Below are positions 24,229-32,636 of a stretch of DNA of 59,708 bases, one piece after another. Origin of the DNA: Levilinea sp. Its GTDB lineage: Bacteria > Chloroflexota > Anaerolineae > Anaerolineales > Anaerolineaceae. The translations under genes and the position numbers were made by a program. Under the pieces are notes generated by a model. That model made no database searches, was not told where the DNA came from, and saw only the letters and a program-made list of their open reading frames with translations. The stretch's first letter is position 1. Every line of letters begins with the position of its first letter. Location of the stretch: assembly GCA_029975215.1 (NCBI GenBank), contig JARKPO010000012.1, positions 1-59,708 on the forward strand, in the 5' to 3' direction.

Positions 24229-25447
24229 AGAACGTAATGTTGTCGCCGCGGTGCGCAGTTTAGGACGCGCAGGGCACGAAGTCACCCTAGGGGTGAAAAA
24301 CAGCCGCCCTGACCCGTTTCTCACCCGATGGGCGCGGGGAAAAGTGGTCATCCCCTCGCCTTACATCTCGCCAGAAGCCTATGTGGACGCGCTGGAGGAT
24401 GTGCTGCGGCGCGAGAAATTTGACGTGCTGCTGCCCTTCAGTCACGCGGCGGTGCTGCCGGTATCCTACGCCTATGAGCGTTTGGCGCGCTGGACAGCCA
24501 TCCCCTTTCCGTCTTATGCCGTGCTGCGGCGCGCGCATGATAAACTGGACAGCATGCGCCTGGCCCAACAAGTAGGCGTGCCCATCCCGGCCACCTTTTG
24601 TCCGGAAGATGAACGTGCGCTGGCAAAAAGCCTGGGGGAGATTCCCTACCCCTGCCTGGTGAAGGCGCGCCAGGGCTGCGGCATCGGCACGACCATCCGT
24701 TTTGCGCGCACGCCAGAAGAACTTTTGGCGGGCTATCGGGAGATCAGCGCGCAGAAGAGTAACCCGCCCGTCAACGATTTTTCCCGCCCGATGATTCAGG
24801 AATACATCCCCGGTACGTTGTATGACGCCCTGTTTTTGTACAACCACGGACAGCGGCGGGCGGCGGTGGCTCAGGTGCGCGAGGTTACATACCCGCTTTC
24901 GGGCGGGACGGGCGCGCGCAACCGCACCATTGAGGCCCCAGAGCTGCTGGAATTGGGTGGACGGCTTTTGGATGCGCTGGGCTGGCACGGCCCTGCCCAG
25001 GTGGAGTTTATGCGCGATGAACGTGATGGGCAGTTCAAGCTGATGGAGATTAACCCCAAGTTTTGGGGTACGCTGGCTTGTTCGCTGCGCGCTGGGGTAG
25101 ATTTTGCCGCCCTGGCCTGCGAGATGGCCGTGCAGGGGGATGTGACCCCGCATTTTGATTACACCCGCGATCTGACCTACCGCTGGATTCTGCCGGATTT
25201 GTGGTTTGCCTTTTGGGGCGCACCCCGCGGCACGCGCTGGGGCGACGTGGTGGGGAAAGGCGGTCCGCAGGTGTGGGACGATATGGATTGGAGCGACCCC
25301 ATGCCAAATGTGGACCGGTTGGCTTATACGGTGAAAACCATGTGGCTGCACCGCGAACACGTGCTGCCGGCGCATTTTGAACTGCGCACCCAGGCGCTGG
25401 CCCGGCCCCCAGCCGTACCTGCAGCGTTACCACCTATCCAGGAATGA
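24203..25447 (+). CDS. ATP-grasp ligase, third and divergent member
   Basis: 414 residues. The pre-ATP-grasp domain begins MKILIPQSKERNVVAAVRSL and has FDVLLPFSHAAVLPVSY. The ATP-grasp domain shows YPCLVKARQGCGIGTTIRF (glycine-rich loop and lysine), MIQEYIPGTLYDALFL and the metal site LMEINPKFWGTLACSL. It resembles copies A/B in the AQVEFMRDERDGQFKLMEIN region but is clearly a separate family member, closer to carbamoyl-phosphate-synthase-like ligases. The C-terminal 100 residues (DLTYRWILPDLWFAFWGAP) occur in polysaccharide-cluster ATP-grasps. It overlaps copy B by 26 bp, implying translational coupling and joint action. Confidence 0.8.
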   Translation: MKILIPQSKERNVVAAVRSLGRAGHEVTLGVKNSRPDPFLTRWARGKVVIPSPYISPEAYVDALEDVLRREKFDVLLPFSHAAVLPVSYAYERLARWTAIPFPSYAVLRRAHDKLDSMRLAQQVGVPIPATFCPEDERALAKSLGEIPYPCLVKARQGCGIGTTIRFARTPEELLAGYREISAQKSNPPVNDFSRPMIQEYIPGTLYDALFLYNHGQRRAAVAQVREVTYPLSGGTGARNRTIEAPELLELGGRLLDALGWHGPAQVEFMRDERDGQFKLMEINPKFWGTLACSLRAGVDFAALACEMAVQGDVTPHFDYTRDLTYRWILPDLWFAFWGAPRGTRWGDVVGKGGPQVWDDMDWSDPMPNVDRLAYTVKTMWLHREHVLPAHFELRTQALARPPAVPAALPPIQE

Positions 25448-25480
25448 ACCCGATGGTTCGGTTTGTGTTAAGATAAGCCT

Positions 25481-26392
25481 ATGTCACGCATGGATGAATT
25501 AAACACGTTTTGCCGGGTGATTGAGGCCAAGAGTTTTTCGCGCGCAGCGGAGAGCCTGGGGCTGACTCAACCAGCGGTGAGCATGCAGATGAAGGCCCTG
25601 GAAGAAGCCTATGGGGCGGAATTGCTGCACCGCAGCGGTTTTGAGATTTTGCCCACTGAGGTGGGCCGCCTGGTGTATGAATACGCCTGCCAGATTCTGA
25701 GATTGTATGAAGAATCACAGCAGCAGGTGCAGTCGCTCAGCGGGCGGTTGGCAGGCAGTTTGTGGATTGGGGCCAGCTCGGGGCCGGGTGAAGGGCTGCT
25801 GCCGGTGCTGTTGGGCAAGTTCAAACAGGAACACCCTGCCATCCGCGTGGGCCTGCGCGTGGGCGATTCGCGTGAAATATTGGAGGCGGTGTTCAACCGT
25901 CAACTGGAACTGGGTTTTGTGGGCCGGCTGCGGCGCGACCGGCATTTGACCTTTGAGCCGTTCTTGAATGACCAATTGGTTTTGGTGGCGCCCCCCAGCC
26001 ACCCGTGGGCCAAACTGCGCACCATCCCCTACGAAGAATTGCTGACCGCCCCGCTGATATTGCAGCAGCAGGGTTCGGGGGCCACCTCCGTGCTGCAGGA
26101 TGCGCTGCGTGAGCAGGGTTTGAGCCTGCGCGAGCTGAATGTGGTGATGGAATTGGGTTTGCAGGAATCCGCCAAGACGGCCGTGCAGGCGGGCTTTGGG
26201 GTTACATTGATCTCACGACTGGGTGTGCGCGAAGAACTGGAAACCGGTAAACTGGTGGAAATTGATGTGGAGGGCTTCGCCCTGCGCCGCCAGATTTATG
26301 TATGTTATAACCGTTCAACGCCGCTGTCTTCGCTGGCTCAGACCTTTTTGGATTTTGCCAACCAGGCCAAAGAAGGTGCTTTCGGCGGGTGA
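25481..26392 (+). CDS. LysR-family transcriptional regulator
   Basis: 303 residues: an N-terminal winged helix-turn-helix (FCRVIEAKSFSRAAESLGLTQPAVSMQMKALEEAYGAEL; read as two overlapping motifs, SFSRAAESLGLTQPAVS being the core) and a C-terminal effector-binding domain. The HTH is close to the CysB/CbbR/CysL style of regulators of sulfur and carbon uptake. It lies between the two ABC uptake operons on the same strand and is a natural candidate regulator of the TTATTTGC promoters. A TAAGAT hexamer 6 bp before the ATG suggests a near-leaderless transcript. It ends with its own terminator. Confidence 0.85.
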   Translation: MSRMDELNTFCRVIEAKSFSRAAESLGLTQPAVSMQMKALEEAYGAELLHRSGFEILPTEVGRLVYEYACQILRLYEESQQQVQSLSGRLAGSLWIGASSGPGEGLLPVLLGKFKQEHPAIRVGLRVGDSREILEAVFNRQLELGFVGRLRRDRHLTFEPFLNDQLVLVAPPSHPWAKLRTIPYEELLTAPLILQQQGSGATSVLQDALREQGLSLRELNVVMELGLQESAKTAVQAGFGVTLISRLGVREELETGKLVEIDVEGFALRRQIYVCYNRSTPLSSLAQTFLDFANQAKEGAFGG

Positions 26393-26428
26393 TCGGCTCG
26401 TTTTTTCGGAACCAAATGGGGAAATCAG

Positions 26429-26461
26429 CGCTGCCCTTTCAATCCGGCAGCGTTTTCGTTT
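26429..26461 (+). terminator. Rho-independent terminator of the LysR gene
   Basis: CGCTGCC (26429-26435) pairs with GGCAGCG (26446-26452) around a 10-nt loop; TTTTCGTTT follows. It isolates the regulator from the second ABC operon. Confidence 0.75.
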
Positions 26462-26494
26462 GCCCAAAAGCGGGTTTTCCAAAACTGACGGTTT

Positions 26495-26539
26495 ATAAGA
26501 AATTTTTATTTGCACACAATCAAGATGCACCCTTAGAAT
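26495..26539 (+). promoter_or_regulatory. Promoter of the second ABC uptake operon with TTATTTGC box and a T-N11-A site
   Basis: TTGCAC (26510-26515), an 18-bp spacer and TAGAAT (26534-26539). TTATTTGC lies at 26506-26513, as in the two promoters upstream. The 15-mer at 26495-26509 (ATAA...TTAT) fits the T-N11-A pattern of LysR-type binding sites and abuts the -35, a usual place for activation. Confidence 0.6.
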
Positions 26540-26569
26540 TTATAGGATCAAATGCCAAAGGGAGACACC

Positions 26570-27658
26570 ATGAAATTCCAGTACAAACCTGTTTATATGT
26601 TGTTTATCGGCATATTGTTGACCAGTCTGCTGCTGACTGCCTGCCAATCCGCGGCTGGACCTGTGCCCACCGCCCAGCCTGCGCCTGTGGAAGTGAAGCC
26701 CACCGACGCCCCTGCGGCGCCCGCCGCCACCGAAGCCCCCACCGCCGAGCCGGTTGTGGAACTGAGCCCTGTTCGCTACGGCGGGCAATTGTATCCGGAA
26801 GAATATCTGCTGAAGGGCGACCCGGCGCTGTTTAGCGATGCGGGTTTACAGGTGGAACACACCCTGTTCAGCTCGGCCACCGAAGGCAACCAGGCCCTCA
26901 TTTCGGGCGCGGTGGACATCAACGTGGCTTCCGACAGCAAGACCGTGGCCCTTTTCAGCGCCATGCCCGATCAGGTGGTTATCATCGGTGTGGTGCAGCG
27001 CGGCGACCGCTATTCCACCCTGGTTCGCCCCGACTCCAGTTACACTTCATGGTATGATTTGAAGGGTAAACAGGTCGGTATTCGCATGGGCACCGGTGCA
27101 GAGCAGGTGGTGCGGCGCTACTTTGAAAAAGTGGGCGATCTGAAGTGGGAAGACTTCCAGTGGGTCAACCTGAAGGTGGAAGACAGCATCGCCGCCCTGA
27201 CCAGCGGCAGCATTGAAGCCTTCACCGCCTGGGAACCCACCCCCGCCATCGCTGAAGCTCAGGGCGCGGGCAAGGTGATGATGAGCTACGGCGACATCGC
27301 CCTGACCCCCGTGCTGCTGAACACCACGGTCAAATACGCCGAAAGCCACCGCGCCGAGATTGTGCATTTCCTGGCTGCGCACCTGGCCAAAGCCGAGATG
27401 ATTAAGAGCGACCCCAAGAAGTCCGCTGAACTGGCCGCACAGGCTGCTTCAGCCCAGGGCGCCACCGTGGACCCGGCTGCTTTTGAGAAAATTTTCACCC
27501 GCGTGGATTTCTCGCTCGACCTGGATGAAACCGTCATTGCCGCCTTGCAGGATACTGCAAATTTCCTGGTCTCAACCGGCGAGATTAAGGAAGTGCCCAC
27601 GCTCAAATGGGATGCCAGTTACCTGGAGGAGGCGCGCAAGCTCGTAGAAGGGAAGTAA
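26570..27658 (+). CDS. ABC transporter substrate-binding lipoprotein, second system (SsuA/NrtA-like)
   Basis: 362 residues. Signal peptide with lipobox LLTAC, then a Pro/Ala/Glu-rich tether to about residue 65. The binding domain shows FSSATEGNQALISGAVDINVASDSKTVALF (in parts), SWYDLKGKQVGIRMGTGAEQVVRRYF and TSGSIEAFTAWEPTPAIAE, the classical pattern of nitrate/sulfonate/taurine binding proteins. It is only distantly similar to the binding protein at 20256, so the two systems are not a recent duplication. GGGAG precedes ATG 26570; the in-frame ATG at 26552 is less well placed. First of a four-gene operon. Confidence 0.87.
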   Translation: MKFQYKPVYMLFIGILLTSLLLTACQSAAGPVPTAQPAPVEVKPTDAPAAPAATEAPTAEPVVELSPVRYGGQLYPEEYLLKGDPALFSDAGLQVEHTLFSSATEGNQALISGAVDINVASDSKTVALFSAMPDQVVIIGVVQRGDRYSTLVRPDSSYTSWYDLKGKQVGIRMGTGAEQVVRRYFEKVGDLKWEDFQWVNLKVEDSIAALTSGSIEAFTAWEPTPAIAEAQGAGKVMMSYGDIALTPVLLNTTVKYAESHRAEIVHFLAAHLAKAEMIKSDPKKSAELAAQAASAQGATVDPAAFEKIFTRVDFSLDLDETVIAALQDTANFLVSTGEIKEVPTLKWDASYLEEARKLVEGK

Positions 27659-27664
27659 GCACGC

Positions 27665-28450
27665 GTGCTGAAGCGAAAAGCTGCTCTGGCAGCCATTCCC
27701 ATCATCATTTTTTTGTTGGGTTGGGAGGTTCTCTCACGAGGGAGCCTCCTCAATCCATATTTATTCCCGCCGCCCACGACCATTCTGATGGAGCTGGGCA
27801 ATTTATTTATGAAGGGTATGCCGGCCCAATCGGTCTTGCTCATGCACGTGGGCACGACCCTGTGGCGGGTGCTGCTTTCAGTGGTTTTAGGCATTGTGGC
27901 CGGGGTGATTGTGGGCGTGGCCATGGGTTTGAACCGCGCGGTGTACTCCTTTTTGGACCCGCTCATCACCGTGCTCATGCCCATCCCCGGCATCGCTTTG
28001 GCCCCCCTGTTCATCGTGTGGATGGGCTTCGGTAACCAGACCATCGTTTCGCTGGGTGTGCTTTCGGCCTTCTTCCCGGTGGTCTACACCACCGTGGCGG
28101 GAGTGCGCAGCGTGGATCCTCAGCTGGTGCGGGCAGCGCAGATGATGGGTGCTCGCCCGGCGGGCGTGGTGCTGCATGTGTATCTGCCCTGGGCGGCTTC
28201 CTATGTGTTTAACGGGGTCAAACTGGGCCTGGCGCGCTGCTGGATGACCATCATCGCCGTAGAGTTTGTGGCCGCCAGCAACTGGGGCATGGGCTACATG
28301 ATCTGGAACGCCGCTGAAAATCTGCGCGCGGACGTGGTGTATGGCGGCATATTGCTGCTGATTGTGATTTACTTTATCCTTGAGAAAGCGTTGATCAACC
28401 GCCTGGAGAGCCGCACCATCGCTCGCTGGGGGATGATCCGGCAGGCTTAA
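27665..28450 (+). CDS. ABC transporter permease, second system, subunit 1
   Basis: 261 residues, six hydrophobic segments. The EAA-type loop reads RAAQMMGARPAGVVLHVYLP and is followed by AASYVFNGVKLGLARCWMTI. It starts with GTG 27665, preceded by AGGGAAG. It probably forms a heterodimer with the permease that starts 2 bp after its stop. Confidence 0.85.
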   Translation: MLKRKAALAAIPIIIFLLGWEVLSRGSLLNPYLFPPPTTILMELGNLFMKGMPAQSVLLMHVGTTLWRVLLSVVLGIVAGVIVGVAMGLNRAVYSFLDPLITVLMPIPGIALAPLFIVWMGFGNQTIVSLGVLSAFFPVVYTTVAGVRSVDPQLVRAAQMMGARPAGVVLHVYLPWAASYVFNGVKLGLARCWMTIIAVEFVAASNWGMGYMIWNAAENLRADVVYGGILLLIVIYFILEKALINRLESRTIARWGMIRQA

Positions 28451-28452
28451 CC

Positions 28453-29271
28453 ATGCTGACTCATGAACCGGTTGCAACGCAGCAGACGGCCGCCCGCTCG
28501 GTGTGGGGGGTGGTGCGGTTTGTGTATCCCTTTGTGGTGGTGGCTTTGATCTGGGAGCTGGCGCTGCGGTTGGGGTGGGTGCAGAGCGTTTCGCTGCCCG
28601 CGCCTTCGCAGATCGCTGCCGAATTTTGGCGCCTGGCGGTGACACAGGGCGTTTTGTGGGAGCATTTCAGCGCCAGCTTTTACCGCCTGGCCGTGGGTTA
28701 CTTCCTGGCGGTGGGCATCGGCGTAACGGTGGGGGCGCTGCTTTCGCTCAGTCCCCTGCTGCGCGGTCTGTTTGAACCGGTGCTGAGCCTGTTGGTGTCT
28801 GTGCCCACCATCGCCTGGCTGCCGGTGCTGCTGATCACGATGGGCCTGGGCGACCGCACGGTCATCACCGCCGTCTTTCTGGGCGGGTTTTTTGCGATCA
28901 CCTACAATACCATGCGCGGTATCGAGATGGTTCCTCGCAACCAGATTCTGGCGGCGCGCGAAATGGGCGTGAACGGGGCACAATTGTTCTTCGCGGTGCT
29001 ACTGCCCGGCTCGCTGGTATCGCTGATTACCGGCCTGCGCCTGGGGATCGGCTACGCCTGGCGCGCGCTGGTGGGCGGCGAAATGCTGGCGGCTATGATT
29101 GAGTGGGGCATCGGTAAGATGGTGTTTCAGGCGCGTTTCTTTAACAATGTTTCGATTATGTTTGTCGGCATCCTGCTGATCGGCCTTTCGGGCTATTTGC
29201 TGGACCGCACCTTCCTGCGCTGGCTGGAGATGGCCACGGTGGAGCGCTGGGGCATGGTGCGCCGACGCTGA
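28453..29271 (+). CDS. ABC transporter permease, second system, subunit 2
   Basis: 272 residues of the same family with the loop LAAREMGVNGAQLFFAVLLP and the following SLVSLITGLRLGIGYAWRAL. Presence of two permease genes distinguishes this transporter from the first one (single permease). The family includes riboflavin, thiamine-precursor and alkanesulfonate uptake systems; the ligand is undetermined. The ATPase gene follows after 13 bp. Confidence 0.85.
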   Translation: MLTHEPVATQQTAARSVWGVVRFVYPFVVVALIWELALRLGWVQSVSLPAPSQIAAEFWRLAVTQGVLWEHFSASFYRLAVGYFLAVGIGVTVGALLSLSPLLRGLFEPVLSLLVSVPTIAWLPVLLITMGLGDRTVITAVFLGGFFAITYNTMRGIEMVPRNQILAAREMGVNGAQLFFAVLLPGSLVSLITGLRLGIGYAWRALVGGEMLAAMIEWGIGKMVFQARFFNNVSIMFVGILLIGLSGYLLDRTFLRWLEMATVERWGMVRRR

Positions 29272-29284
29272 AAGTGAGGATGGT

Positions 29285-30085
29285 ATGCCGCAAAACGAAA
29301 ATGCTCCGGCTTTAATTCAAATCCGCGATCTCGCGAAAGAATTTAATCCCCAATCTAAGAACACGGTTGAAGCGCTGCGCAACATCAACCTGGACATTGA
29401 GGAAGGCAAATTCACGGTGCTGATTGGCCCATCGGGCTGCGGAAAATCCACCCTGCTCTATTTGCTGGCGGGTTTCGAAAAGCCCACTCGCGGCAGTTTG
29501 CTGCTGGACGGCAAGCCGGTGGAAAAGCCCGGCCCCGACCGCGGTTTTGTGTTTCAGGATTACGCCTTGTTCCCCTGGCGGACGGTGTTGGGCAACATCA
29601 CCTTTGGGCTGCGCAGCAACGGCTGGAGTAAGGCCGACGCCGACGCCAAGGCGCGCGAATATATCGCCATGGTTAAGCTGAACGGCTTTGAAAACGCCTT
29701 CCCACACACCCTGTCCGGCGGCATGAAGCAGCGGGTGGCCATTGCCCGCGCTCTGGCCTATAACCCGCGGGTTCTGCTGATGGATGAGCCTTTTGGTGCG
29801 CTGGATTCACAGACCCGCAAGCACATGCAGCAGGAGCTTCAGCGCATTCTGATGCAGACCAACAAGACGGTGGTGTTTGTGACCCACAGCGTGATCGAAG
29901 CTGTGTTTTTGGCTGACCGCATTGTGGTGCTCACCGCCCGTCCCGGCACGGTTAAGGGTATTATTGACGTAAACCTGCCCCGCCCGCGCGAATATACGGA
30001 TGATGCCTACCTGGATATCCGCGAGACGGTGTTGAGCCTGCTGAACGAAGAAGTCGAAAAAGAATTGGAAATGGACGGAATGTAA
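29285..30085 (+). CDS. ABC transporter ATPase, second system
   Basis: 266 residues with Walker A GPSGCGKST, Q-loop FVFQDYALFPWRTVLGN, signature LSGGMKQRVAIARALAY, Walker B VLLMDEPFGALD and switch histidine VVFVTHSVIEA. It is closer to typical NrtD/SsuB ATPases than the one at 22202. Separated from the deacetylase-like gene by only 7 bp, so the polysaccharide gene downstream may share this operon's promoter. Confidence 0.9.
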   Translation: MPQNENAPALIQIRDLAKEFNPQSKNTVEALRNINLDIEEGKFTVLIGPSGCGKSTLLYLLAGFEKPTRGSLLLDGKPVEKPGPDRGFVFQDYALFPWRTVLGNITFGLRSNGWSKADADAKAREYIAMVKLNGFENAFPHTLSGGMKQRVAIARALAYNPRVLLMDEPFGALDSQTRKHMQQELQRILMQTNKTVVFVTHSVIEAVFLADRIVVLTARPGTVKGIIDVNLPRPREYTDDAYLDIRETVLSLLNEEVEKELEMDGM

Positions 30086-30092
30086 ACCCGCC

Positions 30093-31499
30093 ATGCATAC
30101 CCCTTTGCCCCTCACCCCGCAAGCCGCGGCTTATGCCTGGCGCCAGCTCACCCGCCGCGCCGGATTGGATCACGACCGCCTGGAGGCCCTGGGCATGACC
30201 CTGGTGTATGCCTCGCCCGATACGGTGCGCCCCGACCACCCGGCGGTGGTGGTGGCCCCCTGCGCGCCGCAGGCCTGGGATACCCTGGTGCAGCGCAGCG
30301 CCCACAGCCTGGACTGGCTGCTGCCGCAGCGGGTATTCCCCCCACGGGAGGCCGCGGCCCACACGGAACGCATGCCGGTGCTGCTGTGGGGGCAGTGCGC
30401 CGCGGACGGCACGCGGCCCTTTGCCGAGGTGCGCGCAGACGGGTGTTTGGTGTTCTACGCTGACATTCTGGCGTCAACCGTCTTCCTGCTTTCGCGCTGG
30501 GAAGAGACGGATGCCAGTGCCTTCGATGCGCACGGGCGCTTCCCGATGGAAAAAAGCGCAGCAGCCCGCCACGGTTTTCTAGACCGCCCGCTGGTGGATG
30601 AATATGCCCTGGTGCTGCGCGCCTGGCTTCAGCAGGTGCAGCCGGAATGGCAGCCCAAACGGCGCGCTTTTTCGGTGCGGCTGACGCATGACATTGACCA
30701 CCTGCGCCCCTTTGTCTCGCTCTCACGCGGGCTGCTGGTCCTGGGGGCAGATGTGCTGCGGCGGCGCAGCCTGCGTCAGGCGGCGCACACCGCCGCCCAA
30801 CTGCGCGAACAGGCCGGTGCCCTGGGCAGCACCGCGGCGGCCCGCGCCGTGGGTGAACTGATGGAGCTTTCCACCCGCGCCGGTTTGGGCGGCACCTATT
30901 ACTTCATGGCGGCGCGCCCGGGGCGCTATCAGGGCGGCTATGACCCGGTCCACCCGGCGGTGCGCGCGCTGATCCGCGCTGCGCAGGCGCAGGGCTTTAC
31001 CCTGGGGCTGCACCCTGGCTACGAAGCCTTTTTGGATCCGCAGCGGCTGGCCGAGGAGAAAACCCGGTTAGAGGCTGCCGCGGGCGGGGAACTGCGCGAG
31101 GTGCGCGCTCATTTTCTGCGTTTCCGTGTGCCCGACACCTGGCGTCATTTTCAAGAAGCGGGTTTTACCCACGATTCCAGCCTGGGATCTTCCAGCCTGG
31201 TGGGTTTTCGCGCCGGCACCTGCCACCCCTACCGCCCCTTTGACCTGGAGCGTGACGTGGAGATGACCCTGGTGGAACGCCCGCTGATTGTGATGGATGC
31301 GGCTCTGGCCGCGGGGGGGCGCACTCCGCAGGCGGGCTGTGCCCTGGCGTTGGAGATGGCCGAACGCTGCCGGCGCGTGGAGGGCGATTTTGTGCTGCTG
31401 TGGCACAATACGTCGCTGATTGAGGAATGGACGGCCTGGCATGCGGCTTACCGTGAGCTGATCATCCGTCTGGCCGATTTGCAGGCGGGGAGGGCTTAG
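30093..31499 (+). CDS. Polysaccharide deacetylase-like protein of glycan loci (DUF7033/NodB-like)
   Basis: 468 residues. An N-terminal domain without known activity (about 1-185) precedes a NodB-like barrel. LTHDIDH (197-203) carries the D-D metal/base pair, LHPGYEAF the later histidine region, and HDSSLGSSSLVGFRAGTCHPY the motif that follows in this subgroup. LLWHNTSL near the end supplies the usual final histidine. Such proteins are expected to hydrolyse N- or O-acetyl groups of a surface glycan or its lipid-linked precursor; the wbp genes would provide N-acetylated sugars. No signal peptide is seen, so action in the cytoplasm is inferred. It follows the second transporter operon by 7 bp. 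Confidence 0.75.
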   Translation: MHTPLPLTPQAAAYAWRQLTRRAGLDHDRLEALGMTLVYASPDTVRPDHPAVVVAPCAPQAWDTLVQRSAHSLDWLLPQRVFPPREAAAHTERMPVLLWGQCAADGTRPFAEVRADGCLVFYADILASTVFLLSRWEETDASAFDAHGRFPMEKSAAARHGFLDRPLVDEYALVLRAWLQQVQPEWQPKRRAFSVRLTHDIDHLRPFVSLSRGLLVLGADVLRRRSLRQAAHTAAQLREQAGALGSTAAARAVGELMELSTRAGLGGTYYFMAARPGRYQGGYDPVHPAVRALIRAAQAQGFTLGLHPGYEAFLDPQRLAEEKTRLEAAAGGELREVRAHFLRFRVPDTWRHFQEAGFTHDSSLGSSSLVGFRAGTCHPYRPFDLERDVEMTLVERPLIVMDAALAAGGRTPQAGCALALEMAERCRRVEGDFVLLWHNTSLIEEWTAWHAAYRELIIRLADLQAGRA

Positions 31500-31503
31500 G
31501 CCG

Positions 31504-32616
31504 GTGCGCATCGCTTCAGTTGCCATTCATTTGGGTCAGGAAATCATCTCCGGCGGGGTGGGGCAAAAGCTGCGCACCCAGTGCCGTTTATGGCGCGCGC
31601 TGGGTCACGAGGCGCGCCTGTTTCTGCACACCCCCGATGCCGTGGATGACCCAGAGATCACCAGCTTTCGCTACAACCTGCGCATTGGGGGGCCGCCGGG
31701 CGTGCGCACTTTGCGCCGCGAGACCTCTCGCAGCCGGGCTTTGGCTGAGCTGATCGCTGCGGCAGCCGCCTACCAGCCGGATGTGATTTATCTGCGCTAC
31801 GGTCTGTTCACCTGGCCGCTGCCGCGCTTGCTGCGCACGGCCCCCACGGTGGTGGAGATCAACACCAACGATGTGGATGAATACCGCTACCGAGGAGCTT
31901 TCTATTACCACCTGAACCGCGAGTCGCGGCGCTGGACTTTGGGCCTGGCGGCTGGGCTGGTGTATTTAAGCCGTGAGATCGGACAGTTGGCGGCCAATCG
32001 CCGTTGGCATAAACCGGGGTTGGTGTTGGCTAACGGCATTGATTTTTCGGCTTTTGAACCGCTGCCTGCGCCCAACCATGACCAGCCGCACCTGGTGATG
32101 GTGGCTACGCCGGGCTACGACTGGCACGGGGTGGATCACCTCCTGCGGCTGGCGCAGCTGCGCCCGGAACTGCATGTGGATGTGGTGGGCTACGGGCCGC
32201 AGGATGTGCCCGGAGAGCTTCCGGCGAATGTGCGCCTGCACGGCTTTCTGCGCGGCGAGGCTTTACGGCAGGTATTGGCCCAGGCGGATGTGGCCTGCGG
32301 TACGCTGGGGCTGTACCGAAAAAACATGGAAGAAGCCTCGCCCCTCAAAGTGCGCGAAGCCCTGGGCTACGGCATTCCCGTGGTGTTGGGCTACGAAGAC
32401 ACCGACCTGAGCGGTCGGGACTTCCCCTTCATTCTGCAAATCCCCAACCGCCCCGATGGGGTGGAAACCCACGCCGCCGAGATCGCTGCTTTTGCAGAGC
32501 GCATGCGTGGTCAGCGCGCTGACCGCGAAGCGCTGCGTCCTTTACTGGATCAGCGCGCCAAAGAAGCCCAGCGGCTGGCCTTTCTGGAGACGATCGCGCG
32601 CGGAACCCCCGCCTGA
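31504..32616 (+). CDS. GT4-like glycosyltransferase
   Basis: 370 residues of GT-B architecture: an N-terminal acceptor domain with GGVGQKLRTQCRLWRALGHEA, VIYLRYGLFTWPLP and EINTNDVDEYRYR, and a C-terminal half with MVATPGYDWHGVDHLLRLA. In place of the usual E-x7-E it has EEASPLKVREALGYGIPVV, a pattern of the subgroup that keeps the second glutamate. Start is GTG 31504, 4 bp after the deacetylase-like gene. Confidence 0.75.
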   Translation: MRIASVAIHLGQEIISGGVGQKLRTQCRLWRALGHEARLFLHTPDAVDDPEITSFRYNLRIGGPPGVRTLRRETSRSRALAELIAAAAAYQPDVIYLRYGLFTWPLPRLLRTAPTVVEINTNDVDEYRYRGAFYYHLNRESRRWTLGLAAGLVYLSREIGQLAANRRWHKPGLVLANGIDFSAFEPLPAPNHDQPHLVMVATPGYDWHGVDHLLRLAQLRPELHVDVVGYGPQDVPGELPANVRLHGFLRGEALRQVLAQADVACGTLGLYRKNMEEASPLKVREALGYGIPVVLGYEDTDLSGRDFPFILQIPNRPDGVETHAAEIAAFAERMRGQRADREALRPLLDQRAKEAQRLAFLETIARGTPA

Positions 32617-32636
32617 ATTCTGGTAAAATTCAACCC

